NCBI RefSeq assembly: GCF_900112405.1
Contig: NZ_FOLI01000003.1
Coordinates: forward strand, 1-64,000
DNA from: Fructobacillus durionis
Lineage (GTDB): Bacteria; Bacillota; Bacilli; Lactobacillales; Lactobacillaceae
Length of the DNA: 64,000 bases
Direction: 5' to 3'
Position numbers and translations under genes: made by a program. Every line of letters begins with the position of its first letter. Position 1 is the stretch's first letter. Below, in pieces: positions 7,576-16,228 of this stretch. The notes under the pieces are model-generated. The model made no database searches. It was not told the origin of the DNA and worked only from the letters and a program-made list of their open reading frames with translations.

Positions 7576-8241
7576 TTAGTTCCAAGCCACGATGTGACTC
7601 ATGCAGAGCGTTAGAAAGGCTGAAAAAATGATAGCGAACTGGCCGACCATCGGAATCAATAGGCTGATGGTTAAGGCACCGATAAAGAAGGAAAGCATGA
7701 CGCGCAGTAGGTCATGGGTGCGTTCAACCATCTTGGGGTCGCGCTGGATAAAGCCTTCGTAGGCGGCTGCACAGAGTGTTCGCAGGTTTCCAGTCATCAA
7801 GAGGGGCATAAAGGCGTTCCCCTTTAAGACGCGGAATTCTTGCAAAGCAGCAGCTGCTGTAATGGAAAGAATGGCAGTTCCAAAGACGTTTGGAACAGAG
7901 CGGCCAATTAAAGCGGACAAAGTTAGTAGAACTGTCATATAAAGTAAGACATACTGACGTTCTTTTGTACGAGAAAAGTCCATTTTGACCCGGTAGTGTT
8001 GGAACAGTTTAACAACTAGGGTTCCAAGGGCAAAGGCCATCAACGAAAAGGCGTACTGCCCGGCGTTGCCCCATTTAAATTGGCTGATGTTAATACCGAG
8101 TAGGACGATGTTTCCGGTTTGTAAGCCCGCGAAAACTTGTCCGTGCATGTGGTATGAATAAGCGTCTAGTGACCCTGCTGTCATGGTGAGTAGACTAGCA
8201 AAAAGCACGCGCTCATGGGATGGGAATCGATTTTCTGTCAC
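7576..8241 (-). CDS. YoaK/DUF1275 family membrane protein
   Basis: 221 residues with about six hydrophobic segments. The opening LTMTAGSLDAYSYHMHGQVFAGLQTGNIVLLGI is the signature of DUF1275 (YoaK), and a second block, ALQEFRVLKGNAFMPLLMTGNLRTL, is also conserved there. GGAGG lies just upstream of the ATG at 8241. No transported compound is established for this family. Monocistronic, convergent with the ATPase gene. Confidence 0.85.
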   Translation of the reverse strand: MTENRFPSHERVLFASLLTMTAGSLDAYSYHMHGQVFAGLQTGNIVLLGINISQFKWGNAGQYAFSLMAFALGTLVVKLFQHYRVKMDFSRTKERQYVLLYMTVLLTLSALIGRSVPNVFGTAILSITAAAALQEFRVLKGNAFMPLLMTGNLRTLCAAAYEGFIQRDPKMVERTHDLLRVMLSFFIGALTISLLIPMVGQFAIIFSAFLTLCMSHIVAWN

Positions 8242-8340
8242 TTTTCAAGACCTCCGACAAAGAAACATTGTACCAGTAAATTGCTTGAAAATGTATAAGA
8301 AAATTGTTTTATTTAAGTGACATTTTTTAAAATAATAATC

Positions 8341-8371
8341 AAAAAGTCCTGTGCATTCGCACAGGACTTTT
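8341..8371 (-). terminator. Intrinsic terminator of the methionine operon
   Basis: AAAGTCCTGTGC-ATTC-GCACAGGACTTT with T on the minus-strand exit side, shortly after metI. Confidence 0.85.
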
Positions 8372-8379
8372 AAAGTGGA

Positions 8380-9075
8380 TTATTTGTGGTTGTACTTACG
8401 TGCCAACCAATCACCAGTGACTTGGACAATGAGGACCATGACCAAGACAATTAAAGTGGCGAAGAGAGTGGTGTCATTGGCGAAACGGTTATACCCGTAT
8501 GCAACGGCCATGTTACCAATACCACCGGCACCGATGGCACCAGCCATAGCAGTCAAACCAATCAATGAAATCAAGGTTACCGTTGAAACACGGATAATTT
8601 CAGAACGGCCTTCCTTAATGTAAACGCCGAAGACGATTTGGGAGAAGGAAGCACCAACCGCTTGGGCAGCTTCAACGATTCCGCTGTCCACTTCTGAAAG
8701 AGCAACTTGAATCTGACGGGCGTAGAAGGGGAAGACTCCCAATGAAAGGGGAACCAACGCAGCGTTAATACCGATTTGCGTACCAACAAGGGCCTTTGTG
8801 AAGGGCGCAATGAAGGCTAGCAAGATAACGAAAGGAACGGCACGGAAGATTGAGACGATCTTATCTAAAATCCAGAAGAGGGTCTTATTAGGCGTGATTC
8901 CTTTAGGACCCGTAACAACTAGTCCCACACCGAAGATGAGTCCGAGCAAGCCACCAAAGATGGCTGACCAGAAGGTCATGAAGAGGGTCTGGAAGATGGC
9001 TGTTCCCCAGCCAGTGTCGCCGCCCCATCCTTGGTAGACGACGTTTGGAAATGTTTCAGCAAACCATGTACTCAT
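8380..9075 (-). CDS. metI: Methionine ABC transporter permease MetI
   Basis: 231 residues, usual for MetI, with about five membrane segments and the inner-membrane permease EAA loop [21 protein letters not shown]. It forms the channel dimer of the MetNIQ importer for methionine. Its ATG overlaps the metN stop by four bases (ATGA), indicating translational coupling. It is the last gene of the Met T-box operon. Confidence 0.93.
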   Translation of the reverse strand: MSTWFAETFPNVVYQGWGGDTGWGTAIFQTLFMTFWSAIFGGLLGLIFGVGLVVTGPKGITPNKTLFWILDKIVSIFRAVPFVILLAFIAPFTKALVGTQIGINAALVPLSLGVFPFYARQIQVALSEVDSGIVEAAQAVGASFSQIVFGVYIKEGRSEIIRVSTVTLISLIGLTAMAGAIGAGGIGNMAVAYGYNRFANDTTLFATLIVLVMVLIVQVTGDWLARKYNHK

Positions 9076-10151
9076 GCTTGTGCTCCTTTCAAAATGTTAA
9101 CGGTCACGTTTTGTGATGCGAGGAAGGCGAGGGCGTCATCCAGGTTATCCTTTTCGCTTGAAAGAATGACCAAGAGTGAACCGACTTCAGTGCCTTGCAA
9201 GACTTCGATGTTTCCATAGAGAATGTTGGCAACAACGCCGAATTGTTCGTAGAGACTTGTAATCAATGGTTCGTTTGTTGAATTACCTGTGTACTTCAAT
9301 TCTGCAAAAGTCTGACCGGCAGGGAGGTTCTTAACCGTTTCACTATCAGTGATGGCCTGGATTGCCTGGTCCTGGTTCGTTGCGGTTGCAATGAACTCCT
9401 TCGTTAACTCAGCCTGTGGCTTGGTAAAGATGTCCAAGGTTGAACCCTTTTCCAAAACCCGTCCATTTTGCATCACGGCAACCTTATCAGCGATGGCCTT
9501 CACGGCTTCCATTTCGTGGGTGATGAGCAGGACAGTCAAGCCGTACTGCTTGTTTAATTTCTTCAACAAATCTAAGATTTGACGGGTTGTCTTTGGATCC
9601 AAGGCTGAGGTTGCTTCATCGGAAATCAAGATTTCAGGGTCGTTGGCCAAGGCACGAGCGATAGCAACACGCTGCTTTTGACCACCTGAAAGCTGTGATG
9701 GGTACTGCTTAGCGCGGTCGGAGAGGTCAACCAACTCTAAGAGTTCGGCGACTTTTTCCTTTTTAATCTTCTCCTTTTCCTTGTTGTTTTCCAAGGCGAA
9801 GAGAACGTTTTCTTCAACTGTTCGTTCATTTAGGAGGTTGAAGTGCTGGAAAATCATGCCAATCTTACGACGTTTTTCCTTCAGTTCCTTACCCTTGATC
9901 TTCGTGGCAGCACCGTCGTTGGTCTTGCTGAAGAAAGTCTCACCGTTAATGGTGACGGAGCCAGAAGTTGGTTCCTGCAAGAGGTTGACGGTACGAACTA
10001 GGGTTGACTTACCGGCACCGGAGTAACCAACGATACCGTAGATGTCACCCTTTTGGACGTCAATTGAAACGTCTTGCACTGCGTGGATGGTTTTTCCTTT
10101 TGGCGTGAAAGTCACGTCAATGTCTTTTAATGAAATAATAGGGGCTGTCAT
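9072..10151 (-). CDS. metN: Methionine ABC transporter ATP-binding protein MetN
   Basis: 359 residues. ABC domain: Walker [10 protein letters not shown] at 42-50, signature [15 protein letters not shown], Walker [13 protein letters not shown] and a switch His in LLITHEM. The last 90 residues form the NIL domain that binds methionine and inhibits transport (transinhibition) in MetN. It drives methionine import with MetI and the MetQ proteins of the same operon. Overlaps metI by four bases; 39 bases separate it from metQ upstream. Confidence 0.95.
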   Translation of the reverse strand: MTAPIISLKDIDVTFTPKGKTIHAVQDVSIDVQKGDIYGIVGYSGAGKSTLVRTVNLLQEPTSGSVTINGETFFSKTNDGAATKIKGKELKEKRRKIGMIFQHFNLLNERTVEENVLFALENNKEKEKIKKEKVAELLELVDLSDRAKQYPSQLSGGQKQRVAIARALANDPEILISDEATSALDPKTTRQILDLLKKLNKQYGLTVLLITHEMEAVKAIADKVAVMQNGRVLEKGSTLDIFTKPQAELTKEFIATATNQDQAIQAITDSETVKNLPAGQTFAELKYTGNSTNEPLITSLYEQFGVVANILYGNIEVLQGTEVGSLLVILSSEKDNLDDALAFLASQNVTVNILKGAQA

Positions 10152-10190
10152 GGGAAGCCGTCCTTTCTTTGGTTGCTTAGTTGATGATGA

Positions 10191-11030
10191 TTAATTGAAG
10201 TCGCGGTCCCAGGCAGGTAATTCTGAATTACCGTACTGTTCCTTGATCACTTTCTTTACTTCAGGTGTCTGGTAGGACTTTACAACATCCTTGTAAAGCT
10301 TCTTATTTTGGTCCTTGCTACGGGCAGCAATGATATTGATCCAAGACTTGGAATCCTTGTTCAAAGGTTCTGTAAAGATGGCGTCCTTTGATGAAAGCCC
10401 AGCGGCTGTCGCAAAGTTTCCGTTGACGACAACACCCTTGGCGTCACCCAGTGTACGAGCCGTTTGGTCGGCAGAGATTTCCTTGATTTTAAGGTTCTTT
10501 GGGTTGGCCGTAATATCCTTGGTTGTCTTTAGGCTAGAACCCGATGAAAGTTTGATCAAACCGGCGTTCTTCAAAACGTAAAGAGCACGACTCTCGTTTG
10601 ATGCATCGTTTGGTACCACGATGGTGTCACCGTCTTGGAAGTCTTCTACGGACTTGTAAGACTGGGAGTAAAGGTGGATTGGCGAAATAACTGTCTTTGC
10701 AATCGCCTTGATGTTGGTACCATTCTTACTGTTGTAGGCATCAAGGAAGGCGTAGTGCTGGAAAGCGTTCAAATCAACGTCACCGTTTTCAAGGGCCTTG
10801 TTTGGCTGGGAGTAGTCGGTAAAGCGCTTGAACTTAATGGTGATGCCATACTTGCTCTTGGCGGTTTTGGCTACTTGTGACCAGATGGCGTCATCTCGCT
10901 TGTTGGCGGACATGATTCCGACAGTGACTGTCTTCGTAGACTTTTGATTTGGTTGTACAAAGGAGAAGTACCCGAGAATCAAAATGACGAGGAGGACGAT
11001 AGAGTTGATGATTTTGCTTTTCTTAGACAT
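10191..11030 (-). CDS. metQ: MetQ/NlpA-family methionine-binding protein, promoter-distal copy
   Basis: 279 residues, NlpA/MetQ fold: TVTVGIMSANKRDDAIW, DYSQPNKALENGDVDLNAFQHYAFLD and IAKTVISPIHLYS are family blocks. The N-terminus is one hydrophobic segment (about residues 9-24) but has no lipobox cysteine, so the protein should stay on the membrane as an uncleaved anchor or be processed by signal peptidase I rather than be a lipoprotein. It is very similar to the other copy at 12433. It feeds MetN-MetI. Confidence 0.88.
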   Translation of the reverse strand: MSKKSKIINSIVLLVILILGYFSFVQPNQKSTKTVTVGIMSANKRDDAIWSQVAKTAKSKYGITIKFKRFTDYSQPNKALENGDVDLNAFQHYAFLDAYNSKNGTNIKAIAKTVISPIHLYSQSYKSVEDFQDGDTIVVPNDASNESRALYVLKNAGLIKLSSGSSLKTTKDITANPKNLKIKEISADQTARTLGDAKGVVVNGNFATAAGLSSKDAIFTEPLNKDSKSWINIIAARSKDQNKKLYKDVVKSYQTPEVKKVIKEQYGNSELPAWDRDFN

Positions 11031-11041
11031 TATTCTTTTCT

Positions 11042-12373
11042 TTATTCTTTATAGCTAGCAATAATTGCTTTGAGGAACTCGACGTTTTCATCATAGTCCT
11101 TTAAGCGAATATTTTCATTAGGAGCATGGTCCAATGTGCCAGGGTAACCAATTCCCAAGGCAATAATTGGGGTGCCGGTTGCTTCGTAGGCGTAGTTCAT
11201 TGGGCCGGTTCCGGCAGAGGTTGGAATCACAACTGGGTCTTCACCAGTTTCTTGCTTGCTGACATTAATTACACGTTCAATTTCGGGGTTGGTCATGTCG
11301 GAACGGTAACCACCCTGACCAAGGGTTTTCTCGACTTCGATGTCTTCAAAACCTTGGGCGACTAGGTGTTCCTTGATGGTTGTTAAAGTCTTATCGGGGT
11401 CCATGCCTGGTACTAGGCGGGCTTCGACTTTGGCAGTGGCTTCTGCAGGGAGAACGGTTTTCACACCAGCGCCCTGGTAACCGGTTGTAATCCCTTCAAT
11501 GTTCAAACTAGGTTCAAAGTAAAGAGCCTGTTTCCAATCGTCACCACGCTTATCCGTTAGCAAGGGGGCTTCGATTTGATTCTTTTTGATGAAGTCTTCC
11601 TTTGTATCAGACAGTAGGTTGACTAACTTCCGTTCGCGCTGGTTTGGCTCTTTTACCTGATCATAGAAGTGGAGCACTTTGATGCGGCCGTCTGTCGAAA
11701 AGAAGGTGGCCAGTGCTTGAGACAAGCGCCAGGGTGCTGAATCAACAACCGTAGCTAATGATGAATGAAGGTCGATACCACCGGTCTTGGCCTTTAAGTT
11801 GAAAGTCACAATTCCCTTGTTTCCACCGGTAAGAACAACTCGCCCGTCCTTATCCTTAGAACCCGATTCCCAGATAATCAGGTCACCCTGAATTTCAGGA
11901 TGTTCCTTAAAGTAGTCATCGAGATGTTGAGAGGCCGTTTCTTCGGAACCTTCGATAACGAAGAGAATGTTAACGGGAAGTTCCCCCTTGTTTTCATCAA
12001 GGTATTCAGCCAGCGCCGTTAGGCGGGCGGTGATGTTTCCCTTGTCATCGTCAACCCCACGTCCGTAAAGGTGACCTTCACGTTCTGTTAACGTCCAAGG
12101 ATCGGATTTCCAGAGGTCGAAGGGTTCGGCTGGTTGCACATCGTAGTGGTTGTAGATGATGAGCGTCTTCGCGTTTTGCTTTTGACTTTTGAAAAGGCTG
12201 ATGACGAGTGGGGCGAAGTAGTGGTCGTCAACTGTTGTTTCGCCACCAAGTTCGGTAAGGGCATCGGCGATTAAGTTTGCTGCTTCTGGTAGATGCTCGC
12301 GTTTAGCTGAGACGGAGGGGATGGCGACAAGTTCTTTTAGTAGGTCTAAGTAGGTTTCTCTTGCGATAGTCAT
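11042..12373 (-). CDS. M20 family metallopeptidase (dipeptidase/deacylase type)
   Basis: 443 residues. Metal-site motifs of the M20 family: HYDVQP, GRGVDDDKGN (bridging Asp) and EGSEETAS (Glu pair), with the last His in LDHAPNE. The dimerisation insertion GGIDLHSS ... lies between residues about 190 and 310. Members cut dipeptides or N-acyl amino acids in the cytoplasm using two zinc ions. Placement between two metQ genes under a Met T-box suggests that it frees methionine from a peptide or N-acyl-methionine brought in by one of the binding proteins; this is inferred. Its start has GGAAAC just upstream. Confidence 0.82.
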   Translation of the reverse strand: MTIARETYLDLLKELVAIPSVSAKREHLPEAANLIADALTELGGETTVDDHYFAPLVISLFKSQKQNAKTLIIYNHYDVQPAEPFDLWKSDPWTLTEREGHLYGRGVDDDKGNITARLTALAEYLDENKGELPVNILFVIEGSEETASQHLDDYFKEHPEIQGDLIIWESGSKDKDGRVVLTGGNKGIVTFNLKAKTGGIDLHSSLATVVDSAPWRLSQALATFFSTDGRIKVLHFYDQVKEPNQRERKLVNLLSDTKEDFIKKNQIEAPLLTDKRGDDWKQALYFEPSLNIEGITTGYQGAGVKTVLPAEATAKVEARLVPGMDPDKTLTTIKEHLVAQGFEDIEVEKTLGQGGYRSDMTNPEIERVINVSKQETGEDPVVIPTSAGTGPMNYAYEATGTPIIALGIGYPGTLDHAPNENIRLKDYDENVEFLKAIIASYKE

Positions 12374-12402
12374 GTGGTGTTTCCTTTCGTTTTGTTTATG
12401 TA

Positions 12403-12423
12403 TGTGGGGAAGCCCCCACTTTA
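12403..12423 (-). other. Intercistronic hairpin
   Basis: AGTGGGGG-CTT-CCCCACAT on the minus strand between metQ and the peptidase gene, without a T-tract. It may set RNA processing or relative expression. Confidence 0.45.
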
Positions 12424-12432
12424 ATAGAAGAA

Positions 12433-13272
12433 TTAGTTAAATGAACGGTCCCAGGCAGGAATTGATGTGTCGCCGTAAGCCTTGTGGATGGCTTTCTTAA
12501 CAGCATCTGACTGGTAAGCCTTTACAAAGTCCTTGTAAAGCTTCTTGTTCTTGTCCTTCTTGTTTGCAGCAATCAAGTTGACCCACTTTTCTGAATCCTT
12601 GTTCAAAGGTTCAGTGAAGATGGCGTCCTTTTCTGAAAGCTTAGCCGTTGAAGCGTAGTTAGCGTTAACAACCGCTCCTTGAACGTCGTTGATGGAACGG
12701 GCAGTTTGATCAGCTGACAATTCCTTAATCTTCAAGTTCTTCGTGTTCTTGGTGATGTCCTTAACCGTGACAAGGTCTTGGCCATCCTTCAAATCGATTA
12801 ATCCGGCGTACTTCAATACCTTGAGGGCACGACTTTCGTTTGATGGGTCGTTTGGCACCACAATTGTGTCGCCGTCTTGGAAGTCGGAAACGGACTTGTA
12901 AGTGGTTGAGTAAAGGTGGATTGGTGAGATAACTGTCTTACCAATTGAAACGATGTCTGTCTTGTTCTTCTTGTTATAAGCGTCTAAGAATGCGTAGTGC
13001 TGGAAGGCGTTCACGTCGATGTCGCCAGAAGTCAAAGCCTTGTTTGGCTGTGAGTAATCTGTGAAGTACTTAACCTTAACGGTGATGCCGTACTTGTCCT
13101 TGGCTTCCTTCTTGATTGTGTCCCAGACTTGGTCGTCTTGCTTGGTGGCTGACATGCGACCAACGGTAATCGTCTTATCTTCCTTTGAGTCGTGGTTTCC
13201 AAAACTGAAGTAACCAACGGCTGCGACTGCTAGTACGGCAATACCTGAAATAATCCATTTTTTCTTTGACAT
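12433..13272 (-). CDS. metQ: MetQ/NlpA-family methionine-binding protein, promoter-proximal copy
   Basis: 279 residues from ATG 13272; CAGGAG lies nine bases upstream and the MSKKKWIISG membrane start follows. The 70 extra residues of the longer frame are translated T-box leader and are rejected. Family blocks: TITVGRMSATKQDDQVW, DYSQPNKALTSGDIDVNAFQHYAFLD, VISPIHLYSTTYKSV. Like its paralogue it lacks a lipobox cysteine. As the first gene after the T-box it should be the most strongly made binding protein. Confidence 0.9.
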   Translation of the reverse strand: MSKKKWIISGIAVLAVAAVGYFSFGNHDSKEDKTITVGRMSATKQDDQVWDTIKKEAKDKYGITVKVKYFTDYSQPNKALTSGDIDVNAFQHYAFLDAYNKKNKTDIVSIGKTVISPIHLYSTTYKSVSDFQDGDTIVVPNDPSNESRALKVLKYAGLIDLKDGQDLVTVKDITKNTKNLKIKELSADQTARSINDVQGAVVNANYASTAKLSEKDAIFTEPLNKDSEKWVNLIAANKKDKNKKLYKDFVKAYQSDAVKKAIHKAYGDTSIPAWDRSFN

Positions 13273-13317
13273 AATTTTTTCTCCTGTACTTTTAGAAAGT
13301 ATTTTTGTGAAGGTAAC

Positions 13318-13626
13318 AAAAAAAGCCGCCTCTGTTTCCACGTGGAAAAAACAGAAGCGACTTCGCGTTACCATTCTGAGGTTGTCACACCGAGTTACCC
13401 CGATGCTACTCACTAACCATCGGGCCGCGGAGAATGATCCTAGCCGAATGGTGTGCCTTGGTAACGAAGGCCAACTCGTCAATCGCTAACGGTAAACCGA
13501 TTCGCAATTGCCAATCACAGGTCATTTTCCCTACTGCCCGCACGCAACCTTTCACCAACCGGTTGCTCTCTACGCTTTGCTTAGCAGGTACTTTCCTGAT
13601 CAACTTGTTTATGTATTGATATCTTG
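13318..13626 (-). promoter_or_regulatory. T-box riboswitch, methionine specific (ATG specifier)
   Basis: Leader of the minus-strand methionine operon. Seen in transcript order: stem I with GGAAAGTACC, the AGAGAG...GGTTGGTGAAA distal-loop pattern, a specifier in GGGAAAATGACC (ATG at 13525-13523, followed by A as usual), then the T-box GAATGGTAACGCG near 13379-13364, a variant of GGGTGGTACCGCG. A final stem runs into seven T at 13318-13324. Uncharged tRNA-Met should stabilise the antiterminator and switch on the transport operon. Confidence 0.9.
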
Positions 13627-13632
13627 TTGATA

Positions 13633-13661
13633 ATATTACCCGCTGTTTTGAAAGATGTCAA
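13633..13661 (-). promoter_or_regulatory. Sigma-A promoter of the methionine operon
   Basis: TTGACA (13661-13656), a 17-base spacer and TAATAT (13638-13633) on the minus strand, directly upstream of the T-box leader. Confidence 0.88.
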
Positions 13662-13828
13662 CAAAAAAATGAAATGAAGATTAAAAGAAGGTTGTTTTAA
13701 AGGAAAATAACAACTTTTTATTCTAAAATTGTGAACGATATAGTGATAGTCAGGGGGTAAATCTGATACAGATGTCTCTTTTTGTATCGTGAACGTGACA
13801 CATTTGACATATAGTTGTCGTGATTCGG

Positions 13829-13856
13829 TTGCTATTTTGTAATCTTGTAATAATAT
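13829..13856 (+). promoter_or_regulatory. Candidate promoter of the MucBP surface-protein gene
   Basis: TTGCTA, a 16-base spacer and TAATAT about 45 bases before the ATG. A better -35 (TTGACA, 13804-13809) has no -10 at the right distance. Upstream, GTGAACG occurs twice, near 13732 and 13790, within ATTGTGAACGATA and TATCGTGAACGTGA; these may be regulator sites. Confidence 0.4.
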
Positions 13857-13901
13857 TGGTCTTGTGTCAAAAATTTAACAATCGGAGAAAATATAAACAT
13901 A

Positions 13902-15887
13902 ATGAAGCATCATAAATCAACTCAGCAGGCAACAGGCCGCGTCAAAATGTATAAGGCAGGAAAGCATTGGGCATTTGCCGGTATGATGACCTTAGCGCTA
14001 TTAGGGTCAGACATTGCTGCCGGAGTGAACTATGTGAGTGCAGACAATAATGAAAAAACTACCCAGGCGACTGATAATCAAAAGGCGAATACGGTAGTCG
14101 GTTCATCAGCTCATAACTTTGGTACTGACCAGGGGACGCCTAATATTGATTGGAGTAACTGGCAGCAAAATGGCTCTTTCGATTTTTCTCAAGATAGTAA
14201 TATTGATAAATTAACAACTACTGGTGCTGAAGAAACGGCAACGTTTAGCGGTTATCATGCAGGGGATACGATTGGGCGAAGCTATATTCAGGCAATTTCT
14301 ATTGGGGTTCAAGATAGTAATAAACAGCCAATTTTATTAACAGACCTTGGTATTAAAAGTGAGGCTGATATAAAGGGTGCCACCATTACATTTCCTAATG
14401 GTAACGTTGAGTCAGTAACGCCTGGTTACTATATGGATGCAACGACCGCTCGTACCACGGATTTTTCAAAGGCCTGCTACATTGGTTATTACATTCATCA
14501 AGATCAACGTACTTCAATTTTCGAAGGTAATAAGGGGATTGACGAAGGCTATAATGATCAGGCAGATCTTAGCAAGTCACCAGCAACTTATCGCTTAAAT
14601 GTTAATTGGAATGCGCCGGAAATTGATAGGTTACGTCAAAATGTTGTTTGGCAAAACGTTTCAACGATTCAAGCTACGTCGTTTCCAAATGTTGTAAAAG
14701 AATACTATGTGGATGCCGATACAGGTGAACAAATTGCTGATATGAAGACTCTTGGAAAAAACCAGAGGATAAATGATAATGTCAGTTTGACACCGGATGA
14801 CATTCAAGGATACCAATTGGAAAAGACGATTGGTTACGATAATGGTATTGGTGACTCTGTTACATCGCGTGTTCTTTCAAATAACGAGTCACTGACATTA
14901 ACTCCTTCGTATGAGACTAGCGTTATCCACTGGTACAAGAAGAGCGCTGAGCAAAACCAACATAAGGTGACGGTTAACTACATTGATGATGACGAGAATG
15001 GAAAACTTCTTCAGTCAGTTTCTTCAACGGGAATAACCGGCTCTGTTGACATGGATGTTGACATGTACATGGATAGCATTTCGCAGTACATTAATCAGGG
15101 CTATGCACTAGTTTCCAATAATTTACCAGCGATGATTCACTTTTCTGATCATGATTTGACTTTTGAAATTCACTTCAAGCATAACCACACGAATGTTGAT
15201 CCTAAGCACCCTGCCAAGGGTGGTGACCACATTCCTGGTGGTTCTGCTAACTATCCAGATGACGTGAATAACATTCAACACCATAGCAAGCGTACGATTC
15301 ACTACGTTGATCAAAGTGGAAAGACGGTTGCGCCAGACAAGGTTCAGGATGTTGATTGGTCCCGTGCGCTATCCATTGATGTCGTTACTGGAAAAGTCGT
15401 TGAAGATAATTGGACAAGTACAAATCCTTATTATGATGCTGTAATCAGTCCATCAGTCGCTAACATGACCCCGGATACCGCGTTAGTCAACTCCGAAAAG
15501 ACGACAGAAAATTCAAATGATGAAGAAATTACGGTTGTTTATAGCGCGAATAACACGCCTGTCAACCCAAATACACCTTCAAATGGCGGTGACAACACGC
15601 CGTCTGACAATGGTGGAAATACTCCTGCAAATAACGGTGGGGGAAGTACTCCGGCAACCAATGGTGGCTCCGATAATAACAATAATCATTCGAATACCGC
15701 TGGAGAGAACCAGAATAACAATGGTTCTTCAAAGGCTGAAAAGTCTTTGAAAATGGCTGATACGAACAAGGCAAGCTTGCCAATGACTGAAAAACAAGTC
15801 CAAGCAGTTAGCGCTTCAGCAATGGCATTCGCAAGTGCTGGATTGCTCGCAACTGGTGTTTGGTTATTAAAGAAGTCCTCAAAGTAG
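13902..15887 (+). CDS. MucBP/Mub-type cell-surface protein with KxYKxGKxW signal and LPMTE anchor
   Basis: 661 residues. The N-terminus carries a KxYKxGKxW signal (KMYKAGKHW, 15-23) with a hydrophobic core to about 47. Residues 50-260 are a unique N-terminal domain. About 265-350 and 355-430 are MucBP-like units (EYYVDADTGEQIAD..., VNYIDDDENGKLLQS...), and about 460-555 is a Mub B2-like unit (RTIHYVDQSGKTVAPD). A Pro/Asn/Gly linker follows, then LPMTE (626-630), a hydrophobic segment and KKSSK. Known: KxYKxGKxW signals are linked to the accessory Sec route and MucBP domains bind mucin glycans. LPMTE departs from LPxTG, so sortase use is uncertain. GGAG sits 14 bases before the ATG, an unusually long gap. 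Likely an adhesin. Confidence 0.85.
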   Translation: MKHHKSTQQATGRVKMYKAGKHWAFAGMMTLALLGSDIAAGVNYVSADNNEKTTQATDNQKANTVVGSSAHNFGTDQGTPNIDWSNWQQNGSFDFSQDSNIDKLTTTGAEETATFSGYHAGDTIGRSYIQAISIGVQDSNKQPILLTDLGIKSEADIKGATITFPNGNVESVTPGYYMDATTARTTDFSKACYIGYYIHQDQRTSIFEGNKGIDEGYNDQADLSKSPATYRLNVNWNAPEIDRLRQNVVWQNVSTIQATSFPNVVKEYYVDADTGEQIADMKTLGKNQRINDNVSLTPDDIQGYQLEKTIGYDNGIGDSVTSRVLSNNESLTLTPSYETSVIHWYKKSAEQNQHKVTVNYIDDDENGKLLQSVSSTGITGSVDMDVDMYMDSISQYINQGYALVSNNLPAMIHFSDHDLTFEIHFKHNHTNVDPKHPAKGGDHIPGGSANYPDDVNNIQHHSKRTIHYVDQSGKTVAPDKVQDVDWSRALSIDVVTGKVVEDNWTSTNPYYDAVISPSVANMTPDTALVNSEKTTENSNDEEITVVYSANNTPVNPNTPSNGGDNTPSDNGGNTPANNGGGSTPATNGGSDNNNNHSNTAGENQNNNGSSKAEKSLKMADTNKASLPMTEKQVQAVSASAMAFASAGLLATGVWLLKKSSK

Positions 15888-15895
15888 GCGTTAAC

Positions 15896-15926
15896 TAAAA
15901 ACACCGACAGTGATGTCGGTGTTTTT
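15896..15926 (+). terminator. Intrinsic terminator
   Basis: AAAAACACCGACA-GTGA-TGTCGGTGTTTTT after the MucBP gene. Confidence 0.88.
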
Positions 15927-16002
15927 CTTTGTTGATAAAATGACTCAAAAAAACCATCTAGGGCTTTGCCCGACTTGCTGATTCTTCATATTGCAAAATA
16001 GT

Positions 16003-16031
16003 TTGTTCTTTACAAAGGTACTTGCTATAAT
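16003..16031 (+). promoter_or_regulatory. Promoter of the yybP-ykoY-controlled operon
   Basis: TTGTTC, a 17-base spacer and TATAAT with a TGC extended -10 (16023-16025), just before the riboswitch. Confidence 0.8.
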
Positions 16032-16044
16032 AACAGTAACAACT

Positions 16045-16199
16045 CTTCCTAAGGGAGTAACTGGCGACCTAGTCGTTGCTGAGTACCGTCAAACCGAGGT
16101 GTCACACCTTTTATCGTGCGAAAGCACCGGCTCAGCATTAAACAGCGAGACTTATGGGAGTAGGATTTTTTCCTACTCCCATAGGTCTCTTTTTCTTTC
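16045..16199 (+). promoter_or_regulatory. yybP-ykoY (manganese) riboswitch with terminator
   Basis: The region carries the motif's paired segments: AAGGGAGTAACTGGCGACC, then TCGTTGCTGAGTACCGTCAAACC, a P1-P3 closing part CGAAAGCACCGGCTCAGC, followed by a long stem ATGGGAGTAGGA / TCCTACTCCCAT (16147-16190) and a T-rich tail. The last stem shares GGGAGTA with the aptamer start, so the two folds can compete. Known: yybP-ykoY RNAs bind Mn2+ and switch on exporters, as for yoaB in Lactococcus. The gene that follows is a P-type ATPase, which fits. Confidence 0.85.
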
Positions 16200-16228
16200 T
16201 CAGGAAGGTAATATAAAAGGAGAAGACG

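Noticed and set aside
13273-13603. Frames on both strands in the Met leader, including the long form of the MetQ frame
   Set aside because: They are translations of the T-box RNA; the real metQ start is ATG 13272 with its own ribosome site.
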